A DNA stretch of 64,000 nucleotides from NCBI GenBank assembly GCA_036337295.1, contig JAYZEN010000007.1, forward strand, positions 558,001 through 622,000. Direction: 5' to 3'. This DNA comes from Ketobacter sp036337295. Lineage in GTDB: Bacteria; Pseudomonadota; Gammaproteobacteria; Pseudomonadales; Ketobacteraceae. Within the stretch, counting starts at the first letter, position 1. Every line of letters starts with the position of its first letter. A program made the position numbers and the translations under genes. Below, one piece after another: positions 51,899-60,140 of this stretch. Under the pieces are notes generated by a model. The model worked only from the letters and a program-made list of their open reading frames with translations. It was not told the origin of the DNA and searched no databases.

Positions 51899-54839
51899 CA
51901 ACAAAGTCCTCCATGATCTCCGGCTTGTTGTAGCGGCCTGGTGAAAGTTTGCTCAAAGACTCGTAACTCTTTTGTACCCATTCATCCCAGACACCGTTGA
52001 GTGTGCGCTCGGTGTTGGTCTGGAAGATGGCAATGGCTTTATCTTCAAAGGGCAGGGCCTGGTCTTCCAGCAGGATTTCGTACTCTTCCAGCGCCAGTTC
52101 GTCCAGTCCACGGGGGCGTTCGCTGTCCATGATGCTACGGGCGAACAGGCGGTTCAACTCGCCCAGCTTATAGTTGGCGGCAGTGGTGAAATCGATGACA
52201 CCATATTGCACCGTTTGGGTATACGCTTTGCTCGCTTTCTGCAAGGCCGCTTTCTTTTTGCGCAGGCTGTTCTTCAGGGGCTGCGTCAGGCGGATATTGT
52301 TGAAATCCTGGAACAGTATGTCGGCGCCGTGGTAGGCACCATAGGCGGCCAGATACAGGGTACGATCACTCTGCTCAGCGCCGGCGGCATTGTGGGTATC
52401 CACCAGTTTGTTCAACCAGAAATAGCGTTTTTCGCTGTCACCCTGTTGCCCATAGAGTTCCACCAGTTTGAACTGTGCTTCCATGCGCGGGCCCACCGGG
52501 CGTTCGTAATCCCATACGAATTTTTTATACAATTCGATTGCGCCATCCACATCCCCGCTTTTCTCCCGCATTTCGGCGGCCTGCAACAGGGCCTCGCGGG
52601 CCAGTTCCGGGTTGGTCTCTTTGTTGAGCAGGGCGATGGCCACCAGCTCAGTGGCAGCCATGGTCAGGTTGCCGGTTTTCTCATAGGCAAAACTCAGCTT
52701 GGCCGGGATCGACGCGGTTAATGCGTGACTGGGGAAGCGGGAACGGAACGACTCCAGAACCGTTATGGCTTTGTCGTATTCTTCCAGCTGCAGCAGGATG
52801 TTGGCAGCATCGTAATCGGCGTTGGCCCGTACCGACGCGTTGGGGATAACCGCACCCACTCGCAGGTATTCACCCGCTGCTTCCGCCAGGCGCCCATCCT
52901 GCTCCAGTATCTCGCCTTGTTTGTAGATACAGGTGGCCAGGTTCTCCTCAAACTTTGCCCGTTGCTTGGGTTGCAGCGACTTGAACTCGAGTACTTTTGT
53001 GATCGCTTCCTCGGCCTTGACCCAGGCCTGCTTGTCGAACATACCGTTGGCATAGGTGATCCAGGCCTTTTCGCGTAATGCCTGGGGTGCCGGGGGCACC
53101 AGCTCAATAATCAACTGCGCTGTGACAATGGCGCCTTCGACATCGCCCAGCAGTAACTGATCCTCGATCACGTTATCCAGAATGGCCGGAGTGTGCTGGT
53201 TGGCGGGGTAAGCCTTGGCAAAGCGCAGGGAACTGCTGGCCCGTTTGGCGACCCAGCCGCGGCGGGTGGGGTCATCCTTGGGCAGCACATTGAGGAATTC
53301 CTGATAGGAAAGCAGTGCCAGATAGGCGGCTTTCTCGGCGTCGGCGTGGGGAGGGTAATCGTAACCGGTGCGCTCAAATTCTTCGATGGCGGGACGGAAT
53401 TCCTTGGCTGCAAACAGGGTTTCACCCAGCAGCATGTTCATCACCGGTGCGCTTTCGTCGTTGGGGAAGGTGGCCAGGAATTCCCGGTACCAGCGGGCGG
53501 CGACGCCATAGTCTTTGGGTAGCTTGGTCTTTTGCGCAGCGGCGTGATAATGCTGGGCCAGCTCGATCAGGTGCTGTTTCAGCTCGTTGCTGTACTGCTC
53601 CCGGGCCTCCGGTGTGGCACGGGCCCAGAACGCACTATATACCCCGTATTGTTCCACAAAGGTTTCTTTGTAAGGCAACACCAGACTGGGAAAGCCCCCT
53701 TTCTGGTAGGTGTCGATGACCTTGGAAGACATGGAGGGTGCCATGGGGTGCAGGGGATTCTTCTGGGAGAACATGGCATAGGCGTCCGCTGCATCCTTGT
53801 AGCGTTCCTGGTACAGGTAGAGTTCTGCCAGCGCGGCATACACCTTGAATTCGTAGATGCGGTGGCCATTGGTGCGGAAGTATTCCGAGACGCTGTTGGC
53901 GCCTTCCAGGTTGGAGAAGGACATGCTCAGCACGCGCAGTGTATCGTCCAGGGTCTTCTGTTGGGTTTTGGATACTTCCGGCAGGGGGATGGCTTCAATT
54001 TTGGTGATGGTCCGCTCTTTGCGTTCAGCGGCTTTTTCGGCTTCGGTCTTGGGCGGAGGCGTGGGCATGTAGCCATCCAGGAGGGTGACGAAATCCGTGA
54101 CCGCCAGATCATAATCACCCAGCTTGTACAGGCTCCAGCCATGTTTGTAGAGCGAATGCTCGTAGAAATCCCGCTGTGGCCCGGCTTTCAGCACATAGGC
54201 ATAGGCCCCGACTGCGCCCTGGAAATCCCCGATCAGGAACAGGTGTTCACCGCGCCGGAACTGGGCTTCGTAGGTGAATTCGCCGTCCGGGTACTTGGCC
54301 ACTAAGGTGTTCAGGGTATCCAGGGCTTTTTCCTGCTCGCCGCTCAGGTCATAGGCTTTCGCCAGCAGATAGTACTCTTCCGATAAGTCTGAGCCGGCCG
54401 GTGCGCCGGCGATCAACGCCTCATAGATGGCCACCGCCTTGCCGTATTGCAGGGTGTCCGCATCCACGGCTCCGGCTGCTGCGGCATCCACCAGAGGGGC
54501 TTCCTCCAGGGAATCGATCATTTTGTCTTCGGTGGCCACCATGGTGAGGTCCGCCATCCGCCGCATGGCCAGGGCGCGCTCCTCCTGGGTGGAGAACAGG
54601 GCTACCGCGGACTCATAGCTTTCCAGTACCCGCTCGGCGGACACCGGTTCCAGCTCCTGGGGACGGACACTGATGTCACGACGCTTGAGGTCGCCCAGGG
54701 TGGGCTCACCGGAAGAATAGGATTGGTTGGACGACGAGCATCCGGCAAGAACCAGAACACCGGTAAGCGAACAGGCGATTAGAGTTGAGAGCACCCAATT
54801 TGGCTTTGACTGTTTGATCAATTTACTCACTCGTAACAA
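51885..54839 (-). CDS. Large TPR lipoprotein, first gene of the Agl/Glt-like operon
   Basis: 984 residues with a lipobox (LVLAGCSSSN) after a positively charged start. About twenty TPR-like helical repeats run to the C-terminus (EEYYLLAKAYDLSGEQEKAL, YEAQFRRGEHLFLIGDFQGA, HSLYKHGWSLYKLGDYDLAV, ADYDAANILLQLEEYDKAIT). In length and layout it recalls the large TPR protein GltE of the Myxococcus gliding machine. An outer-membrane lipoprotein that organises the periplasmic part of the complex is likely. It leads the cluster; its promoter should lie in the ~270 bases before the exonuclease gene, where I could not assign boxes. Confidence 0.88.
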   Translation of the reverse strand: MLRVSKLIKQSKPNWVLSTLIACSLTGVLVLAGCSSSNQSYSSGEPTLGDLKRRDISVRPQELEPVSAERVLESYESAVALFSTQEERALAMRRMADLTMVATEDKMIDSLEEAPLVDAAAAGAVDADTLQYGKAVAIYEALIAGAPAGSDLSEEYYLLAKAYDLSGEQEKALDTLNTLVAKYPDGEFTYEAQFRRGEHLFLIGDFQGAVGAYAYVLKAGPQRDFYEHSLYKHGWSLYKLGDYDLAVTDFVTLLDGYMPTPPPKTEAEKAAERKERTITKIEAIPLPEVSKTQQKTLDDTLRVLSMSFSNLEGANSVSEYFRTNGHRIYEFKVYAALAELYLYQERYKDAADAYAMFSQKNPLHPMAPSMSSKVIDTYQKGGFPSLVLPYKETFVEQYGVYSAFWARATPEAREQYSNELKQHLIELAQHYHAAAQKTKLPKDYGVAARWYREFLATFPNDESAPVMNMLLGETLFAAKEFRPAIEEFERTGYDYPPHADAEKAAYLALLSYQEFLNVLPKDDPTRRGWVAKRASSSLRFAKAYPANQHTPAILDNVIEDQLLLGDVEGAIVTAQLIIELVPPAPQALREKAWITYANGMFDKQAWVKAEEAITKVLEFKSLQPKQRAKFEENLATCIYKQGEILEQDGRLAEAAGEYLRVGAVIPNASVRANADYDAANILLQLEEYDKAITVLESFRSRFPSHALTASIPAKLSFAYEKTGNLTMAATELVAIALLNKETNPELAREALLQAAEMREKSGDVDGAIELYKKFVWDYERPVGPRMEAQFKLVELYGQQGDSEKRYFWLNKLVDTHNAAGAEQSDRTLYLAAYGAYHGADILFQDFNNIRLTQPLKNSLRKKKAALQKASKAYTQTVQYGVIDFTTAANYKLGELNRLFARSIMDSERPRGLDELALEEYEILLEDQALPFEDKAIAIFQTNTERTLNGVWDEWVQKSYESLSKLSPGRYNKPEIMEDFVDEIY

Positions 54840-55107
54840 CCTGGCACTTCTTGTTCTTTTCTCTCGGAGCGTAATATCTGACGGGTCAACGGATTAATGT
54901 CGTTAATTGTCGCCGGTTTTAAATCAACTGGCAAAATAGCGGGCTAATGGATTGTTAATTTTGTGCGCCCGTTATCCAAAAACGCAAAAGCCGCCTTCAA
55001 CACCTGTGAAAAGGCGACCGGTTTGGGTTATCAACGATCTGCTGTATGATCCACTTGGATGCGCAATTGTACGCATTTCAGATAGTTATAAAGAGAATAT
55101 AGCAACT

Positions 55108-55998
55108 TTGAGACAATCTGACACGGTTTATCTGCTGGATTCCAGTATCTATATTTTTCAGGCCTGGTTTGGCTACCCGGATCATTTTCATGATGCCGCC
55201 GGGCGGCCGGTCAACGCGGTGTATGGGTATCTGAAAACCCTGCTGTCCCAGCTCAACACCTTGCAACCACGGTACCTGGCTGCTGCATTTGATGAAAGTT
55301 TGTTCAGTGGCTTTCGTCATGAGCTGTATCCTCCTTATAAAGCCAACCGGGCTTTGCCGGATGAGGATCTGGCCCATCAACTGCACTTGTGCCGGCAGTT
55401 GACCGAGTGCCTGGGCGTTCATTGCCTGGGGGATGCGGTCTATGAAGCCGATGACTGGCTGGCGCTGGGAGCGCAGACCGCCGTCGCGTCGGACCTGCCG
55501 AAGGTGATCATCACCCGCGACAAGGACCTGGCCCAATTAGTGGGGCCAAAGGACCTGTGGTGGGATTGGTCCGCGGATTTGAAGCGGGATCAAACCGCGT
55601 TGCAGGATCACTGGCAGGTGGCACCGGATCGTATTCCGGATCTGCTGGCTCTGATGGGGGACAGCGCGGACAATATCCCCGGGATTGCCGGAATCGGGTC
55701 GAAGACGGCCAAGACTTTGCTGCAACATTTCGCTAGTCTGGAGTCACTTTACGCCGATCTCGACGCCGTGGCAGCGCTGCCGGTGCGTGGGGCTGCGCGG
55801 TGGTGCCGGATTCTGCAGAACACAGAGGGTGATGCGTTTCTGTTCCGGGAGTTGATCCGGCTGCATCCACCACCGCATCCGCTTCCATTGCAGGTGCTGG
55901 AATTTGCCCCGGCGCCGCTTGCCAAGCTGCTGGAACACCTGGACACAGCTGGCCTGGGCAAGGCATTTCGCAACCTGGTTACGCAATTTTATGCTTAG
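55108..55998 (+). CDS. 5'-3' exonuclease / flap-endonuclease-like protein (Xni/ExoIX group)
   Basis: About 296 residues from TTG at 55108. It matches the nuclease domain of DNA polymerase I as a separate protein: YLLDSSIYIFQAWFG, AAAFDESLFSGFRHELYPPYKANR, EADDWLALGA, ITRDKDLAQLVG (metal-binding Asp) and the helix-hairpin-helix MGDSADNIPGIAGIGSKTAK. It removes flaps or RNA primers. The open frame extends to TTG 54952, but family similarity begins around residue QSDTVYLLD, and no ATG is available, so TTG 55108 is a guess. Its stop lies inside a 13-bp tandem repeat leading into the next gene. Confidence 0.88.
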   Translation: MRQSDTVYLLDSSIYIFQAWFGYPDHFHDAAGRPVNAVYGYLKTLLSQLNTLQPRYLAAAFDESLFSGFRHELYPPYKANRALPDEDLAHQLHLCRQLTECLGVHCLGDAVYEADDWLALGAQTAVASDLPKVIITRDKDLAQLVGPKDLWWDWSADLKRDQTALQDHWQVAPDRIPDLLALMGDSADNIPGIAGIGSKTAKTLLQHFASLESLYADLDAVAALPVRGAARWCRILQNTEGDAFLFRELIRLHPPPHPLPLQVLEFAPAPLAKLLEHLDTAGLGKAFRNLVTQFYA

Positions 55999-56020
55999 GG
56001 TTCATGGTTAGGGTGTATGG
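55995..56020. repeat. 13-bp tandem duplication joining stop and start codons
   Basis: TTAGGGTTCATGG and TTAGGGTGTATGG in direct contact. The first copy contains the exonuclease stop TAG, the second contains the ATG (56017) of the kinase gene. The first copy carries an ATG as well. Confidence 0.9.
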
Positions 56021-56913
56021 TCAGAGGAACGATTCAACAGGACATTCTTGATTGGCTGGCTGAGCGCCTGGGTCACGATTACACGCGGGCGCGGGTGACG
56101 CCTTCCGGTGCAGGCTGCATCAATGAAACCTATGCGGTGCAGCGCACGGGTTTGCCCACGGTGTTTATCAAAGTGGGGCACAGCGATCAGTGGGCGATGT
56201 ATCAGCAGGAGCAGCGGGGTCTGGCATTGTTGCGGCAGTGCGAAACCATCCGTGTGCCTGAGGTTTACGGAGCAGAGAACCTGGAATCCTGTGCGCTGCT
56301 GGCACTGGAGTTTATTTCACTGTCACCGCTGCGTTCTGCGGCGGAGCCCACGTTCGGCCGCGCCCTGGCGCAACTGCATTCAATTACCGCCAACGCCTAC
56401 GGTCTGGATCACAACAATTTCATCGGGCGCAGCCATCAAATCAATGATTGGCATTCAGACTGGTGGACCTTCTTTTGTGAAAAGCGTTTACGTCCTCAAC
56501 GTATGCTGGCCCAGATAAAGGGCATGCGCAGCACGTTGCTTACGGATCTGGAGCGTCTGATGGAGGTGGTGCCCGCTGTGCTCTCGGATCACACTCCGCC
56601 TGCCTCACTGCTGCACGGGGATTTGTGGAGTGGCAATATGGCGGTGGATGAGAACGGCACTCCCACCCTGTTTGATCCCGCAGTGTATTACGGCGATGGC
56701 GAGACGGACCTGGCCATGAGTCGCATGTTCGGCGGCCCGGGGGCGGGGTTTTACCAGGCGTATCACGAAATCCAGCCGCTTCAGGAAGGCCATGAGCTGC
56801 GCCGCAGCCTGTACGACCTGTATCATTGGCTGAATCATTTCAACCTGTTCGGTGTGGGCTATTTGGGGCAGGTGGAACTCACCTTGGACGCGTTGCTGCG
56901 GGAAATGGACTGA
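56017..56913 (+). CDS. Fructosamine-3-kinase-family protein
   Basis: A 298-residue phosphotransferase with AGCINETYAVQ (nucleotide-binding N-lobe), FIKVGH with the lysine, SLLHGDLWSGNMAVD (catalytic loop with Asp) and FDPAVYYGDGETDLAMSRMFGG (metal-binding DPA motif), all diagnostic of fructosamine kinases. The family phosphorylates protein-bound ketosamines, starting deglycation. It starts 18 bases after the exonuclease stop and ends three bases before pdxB. Confidence 0.92.
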   Translation: MVRGTIQQDILDWLAERLGHDYTRARVTPSGAGCINETYAVQRTGLPTVFIKVGHSDQWAMYQQEQRGLALLRQCETIRVPEVYGAENLESCALLALEFISLSPLRSAAEPTFGRALAQLHSITANAYGLDHNNFIGRSHQINDWHSDWWTFFCEKRLRPQRMLAQIKGMRSTLLTDLERLMEVVPAVLSDHTPPASLLHGDLWSGNMAVDENGTPTLFDPAVYYGDGETDLAMSRMFGGPGAGFYQAYHEIQPLQEGHELRRSLYDLYHWLNHFNLFGVGYLGQVELTLDALLREMD

Positions 56914-56916
56914 TCG

Positions 56917-58077
56917 ATGAAAATTGTGGTGGACGAAAATATTCCCATGGCGGAACGTTGTTTTGGGACGTTGGGGGAGGTGGTAAAACGGCCGGGCCGC
57001 AACCTTGAGCCGGAGCAGGTCAAGGATGCGGATGCCCTGATTGTCCGTTCCATTACTCAGGTCTCCGAATCCTTGTTGACGGAGTCGTCAGTGCGCTTTG
57101 TGGGCACGGCCACCATCGGTGTTGATCATGTGGACCAGTCCTATTTGGCCCGCCAGCAGATCGGGTTCGCCAGCGCCCCTGGTTGCAACGCCCGTTCCGT
57201 GGTGGAGTACGTGATCTGCGCCTTGCTGGAGCTGGAAGCCATCCGCGATTTCCAACTCGAGGGAAAATCCATCGGCATCATCGGTGTGGGCAATGTGGGG
57301 TCCCGCTTGCAGGCCCAGTGCGAAGCCCTGGGGTTGCGGGTATTGGCCTGTGATCCTCCACGGCAGGCCCAGGGTGTGTCTGGTCTGGTGAGCCCTGACG
57401 AAGCCTGGCAGGCCGACATTGTGACCCTGCATGTACCCTACACGCTGGAGGGCAGATACAGCACCCATCACCTGGCGGACATTCATCGACTGCGAAGCAT
57501 GGTGCCCAATGGGGTGTTGATCAATACTGCCCGCGGACCTGTGGTGGACAACATGGCCCTGAGCAAAGTGTTGGATGAGCGCTATGACCTGTCTGTGGTG
57601 CTGGACGTGTGGGAAGGGGAACCTTTCGTCAACATTGAGTTGGCCAGCCAAGTGGACATCGCCACCCCGCACATTGCCGGCTACAGCTACGATGGGAAGG
57701 TGCGTGGCACCTGGATGATTTACCAGGCCTTGTGCCGGCATCTGGATCAGGCCGTGTCATTGCAGGAGACGGACCTGATCGATGCGCAATTGGACCTGCT
57801 GCTGGATGTGCAAAGCGAGCAGGCCCAGACTCCATCCACCGCCCGGGAACTGCTGACCCGGATCTACGACATTCGTGAAGACGACATCGGCCTGCGCACC
57901 AGCCTGCGCCTGCCCCGGGAAAAACGCGCCCTGGGTTTTGATGCGCTGCGGAAAAGCTATCGGGTGCGGCGCGAGTTCGGCACCGTTCGGCTGCGTGGCG
58001 AGGCGTTCCTGCAGTCAGCGTTGCCCACTGTGGAGTTCAATCGCCTGAAGGCGTTGGGTCTGCAACTGGAGCCTTGA
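56917..58077 (+). CDS. pdxB: Erythronate-4-phosphate dehydrogenase
   Basis: A 386-residue D-2-hydroxyacid dehydrogenase with MKIVVDENIPMAE at the start, IIGVGNVGSRL (NAD motif), LINTARGPVVDN (catalytic Arg), VLDVWEGEPFVN (Glu) and ATPHIAGYSYDGKVRGT (His). The C-terminal dimerisation domain is the PdxB type. It oxidises 4-phosphoerythronate in pyridoxal phosphate synthesis. The last 41 bases overlap the 3' end of a membrane protein gene on the other strand. Confidence 0.96.
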   Translation: MKIVVDENIPMAERCFGTLGEVVKRPGRNLEPEQVKDADALIVRSITQVSESLLTESSVRFVGTATIGVDHVDQSYLARQQIGFASAPGCNARSVVEYVICALLELEAIRDFQLEGKSIGIIGVGNVGSRLQAQCEALGLRVLACDPPRQAQGVSGLVSPDEAWQADIVTLHVPYTLEGRYSTHHLADIHRLRSMVPNGVLINTARGPVVDNMALSKVLDERYDLSVVLDVWEGEPFVNIELASQVDIATPHIAGYSYDGKVRGTWMIYQALCRHLDQAVSLQETDLIDAQLDLLLDVQSEQAQTPSTARELLTRIYDIREDDIGLRTSLRLPREKRALGFDALRKSYRVRREFGTVRLRGEAFLQSALPTVEFNRLKALGLQLEP

Positions 58078-58807
58078 GTTGGGCGCCGGGCCGGGTTTGA
58101 GTTGAGCCCGTCGGGGACAGGCTATGGAGGGCATCCACCAGCCCACCCCGGGTTAACACCCAATGCAGGTACACCAAAAACACCAGGATGATGAGGTGAT
58201 ACCAGTCATTGTAGTGCAGCGGACCGGTGGGCAAACTGCCCAGGGCCATCAGTGACCAGACGCCACCGGCCACCAGGTTCAACGTAACCAACGCGATCAG
58301 TTGCCAGAACAGGCGTAAACCCTGCGCGAAAATCAGATAAAGGGAAAATCCGATTACCAGCAGATGGGTGAACAGGTGAAACACCACCACCAGGGAATAC
58401 TGGCTGATGAGCAGCGATGCAGCACAGAACAACACCAGTGACGCCACCAGGCCGCTTTTGACCCAGCGGAATCCATAGCGATCCGCCAATGGGTGCAGAA
58501 AAATCCTCATAAAATAGTATTCCGTCAGGCCTATGGCAAAGAACGTGGCCAGCCACACCCGCAGGTACACATTGTGGAAGGAGCCCACCCTGGAATGGTC
58601 GGGCAGCCACTGATTCAACCCGGCAATGACCTGGTTCACGGCAGACTGTTCCGCTTCCATGTGATGGGCAAACCCACCCAGCAGGGCTGCTACGGCAAAC
58701 AGCGCCATATGAGTGGCTGCCTCCCGATAACGTGACGGGCGGCGGAACAAATCCAGGCTCAGGCACAGGGCCAGGGCGAAAATGGCATAATTTAATGAAA
58801 TCAGCAT
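58037..58807 (-). CDS. Seven-helix membrane protein of unknown family
   Basis: A 256-residue protein with seven hydrophobic segments and almost no soluble domain, ending in a Pro/Thr/Gln-rich tail whose last 14 codons are antisense to pdxB. His/Asp-bearing stretches that look conserved are GGFAHHMEAEQSAV (near the second helix), GSFHNVYLRVW and NDWYHLIILVFLVYLHW, a pattern like seven-helix membrane hydrolases (CREST/alkaline ceramidase-like) with metal-binding His; that is speculation. It is divergent from the NAD-kinase-like gene, with a 214-base spacer that includes a short duplicated GCTATTTGAA-type motif (58825-58855). Confidence 0.75.
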   Translation of the reverse strand: MLISLNYAIFALALCLSLDLFRRPSRYREAATHMALFAVAALLGGFAHHMEAEQSAVNQVIAGLNQWLPDHSRVGSFHNVYLRVWLATFFAIGLTEYYFMRIFLHPLADRYGFRWVKSGLVASLVLFCAASLLISQYSLVVVFHLFTHLLVIGFSLYLIFAQGLRLFWQLIALVTLNLVAGGVWSLMALGSLPTGPLHYNDWYHLIILVFLVYLHWVLTRGGLVDALHSLSPTGSTQTRPGAQLKAPVADPTPSGD

Positions 58808-58824
58808 AATCAGGCGAAATCAGG

Positions 58825-58855
58825 GCTATTTGAATTCAGAGCTATTTGAAATCAG
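58825..58855. repeat. Imperfect 15-16 bp tandem duplication
   Basis: GGCTATTTGAATTCAG and AGCTATTTGAAATCAG in direct contact, upstream of the membrane protein gene. Confidence 0.75.
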
Positions 58856-59021
58856 CGACATTCAGGCTAGTGTCGCACGTTTCCACCATTGAACGCATGT
58901 CTCAACGTCGAGGGCAGCACTCATCCTGAACCTGAGTGGCGTGCTGTAACCGGATGGCTGATATAAACTGCGGCCAGCGACTGTACGCAGACAATGCAAA
59001 CCGGCACTAAATGGAATCCAT

Positions 59022-60140
59022 ATGAATCAGATCAAGTTGGGGCTGATCGTCAATCCAATGGCGGGTATCGGCGGCGCGGTGGGCCTGAAGGGCAGCGATG
59101 GCGATGCGATCGTGGACGAAGCGCTGAATCGTGGAGCGATACCCCGGGCATTACAACGGGTGGCGATTTTCCTCAATGAGTTAACGGCCTATGAGGCGCA
59201 GATCCATTGGTACTGCTGGAGTGGCCCCATGGGTGAAGATAGCCTGCAGGAAGCGGGATTCGCGGCGCAGGTGTGTGGGCAAAGCCCGGCCACCACCGGC
59301 CCTATGGATACCTGCGAGGCAGCCCGCGCACTGCAACAGGAGGGCGTGGACTTGCTGGTATTTGCCGGAGGGGATGGCACGGCCCGCGATATCCATCGGG
59401 CGGTGGGCACCTCCATCCCGGTGCTGGGCATCCCGGCCGGAGTGAAAATCCATTCCGGCGTCTACGCCGTGCATGCCAAAGGCGCCGCGGAGATCATCAG
59501 CAAGATGATCCGGGGCGAGCTGGTGAGCGTGGCCCGGATGGAAGTGCGGGATATTGACGAAGAGGCGTTCCGGCACGGCCAGGTGCGGGCCAGCCATTTT
59601 GGTGAACTGCTGGTGCCCGCGGAGGAGCGCTATCTGCAACATGTGAAATGTGGCGGCAAAGAGGTGGAAGCGCTGGTGTTGCAGGAAATGGCGGCCCATG
59701 TGATCGACGATCTGGAGGCGGATTGTGTGTATATCCTGGGCCCTGGCACCACCACACGGGCGATTGCGGAAGCGCTGGGGTTGGACAAAACCCTGTTGGG
59801 GGTGGACTTGCTGCTGAATCAGCAGATGGTGCAAATGGATGTGACCGAGCAGGATATTTTGCCCTGGATAGAGCGTTACCCGGCCCGGATCATCGTCACT
59901 CTGATCGGGGGCCAGGGCCATATTTTCGGGCGTGGCAATCACCAGATCAGTCCGCCGGTGATTCACAAAGTAGGACGCGACAACATTCTGATTGTTGCCA
60001 CCAAAACCAAACTCAAGGAACTGGACGGGCGTCCACTGCTGGTAGACACCTGGGATGCTGAGCTCAACAGGGCGTTAAGTGGGTATCTCCCGGTCATTAC
60101 CGGTTATGAGGATGCAGTATTGTATCCCGTGGAGGGTTAG
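59022..60140 (+). CDS. ATP-NAD kinase-like protein
   Basis: A 372-residue protein with the kinase signature FAGGDGTARDI (GGDGT at 116-120), an NPMAGIGG start and GIPAGVKIHSGVYAVH, as in the COG3199 branch of the NAD/diacylglycerol kinase superfamily. The C-terminal half (LGPGTTTRAIAEAL, LIGGQGHIFGRGN) is typical of this branch. Substrate is probably NAD with ATP as donor, but this branch is poorly characterised, and a canonical NadK should exist elsewhere. Its stop overlaps that of the next gene by four bases. Confidence 0.88.
   Translation: MNQIKLGLIVNPMAGIGGAVGLKGSDGDAIVDEALNRGAIPRALQRVAIFLNELTAYEAQIHWYCWSGPMGEDSLQEAGFAAQVCGQSPATTGPMDTCEAARALQQEGVDLLVFAGGDGTARDIHRAVGTSIPVLGIPAGVKIHSGVYAVHAKGAAEIISKMIRGELVSVARMEVRDIDEEAFRHGQVRASHFGELLVPAEERYLQHVKCGGKEVEALVLQEMAAHVIDDLEADCVYILGPGTTTRAIAEALGLDKTLLGVDLLLNQQMVQMDVTEQDILPWIERYPARIIVTLIGGQGHIFGRGNHQISPPVIHKVGRDNILIVATKTKLKELDGRPLLVDTWDAELNRALSGYLPVITGYEDAVLYPVEG

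Noticed and set aside
44489..54839. Tol-Pal or flagellar-stator identity for the cluster
   Set aside because: No TolA, TolB, Pal, YbgC or MotB peptidoglycan-binding domain is encoded; two ExbD proteins and TPR lipoproteins fit an Agl/Glt-like set better.
54980..55025. Terminator-like inverted repeat before the exonuclease gene
   Set aside because: CGCCTT/AAGGCG stem of six pairs with a long loop and no T run; too weak.
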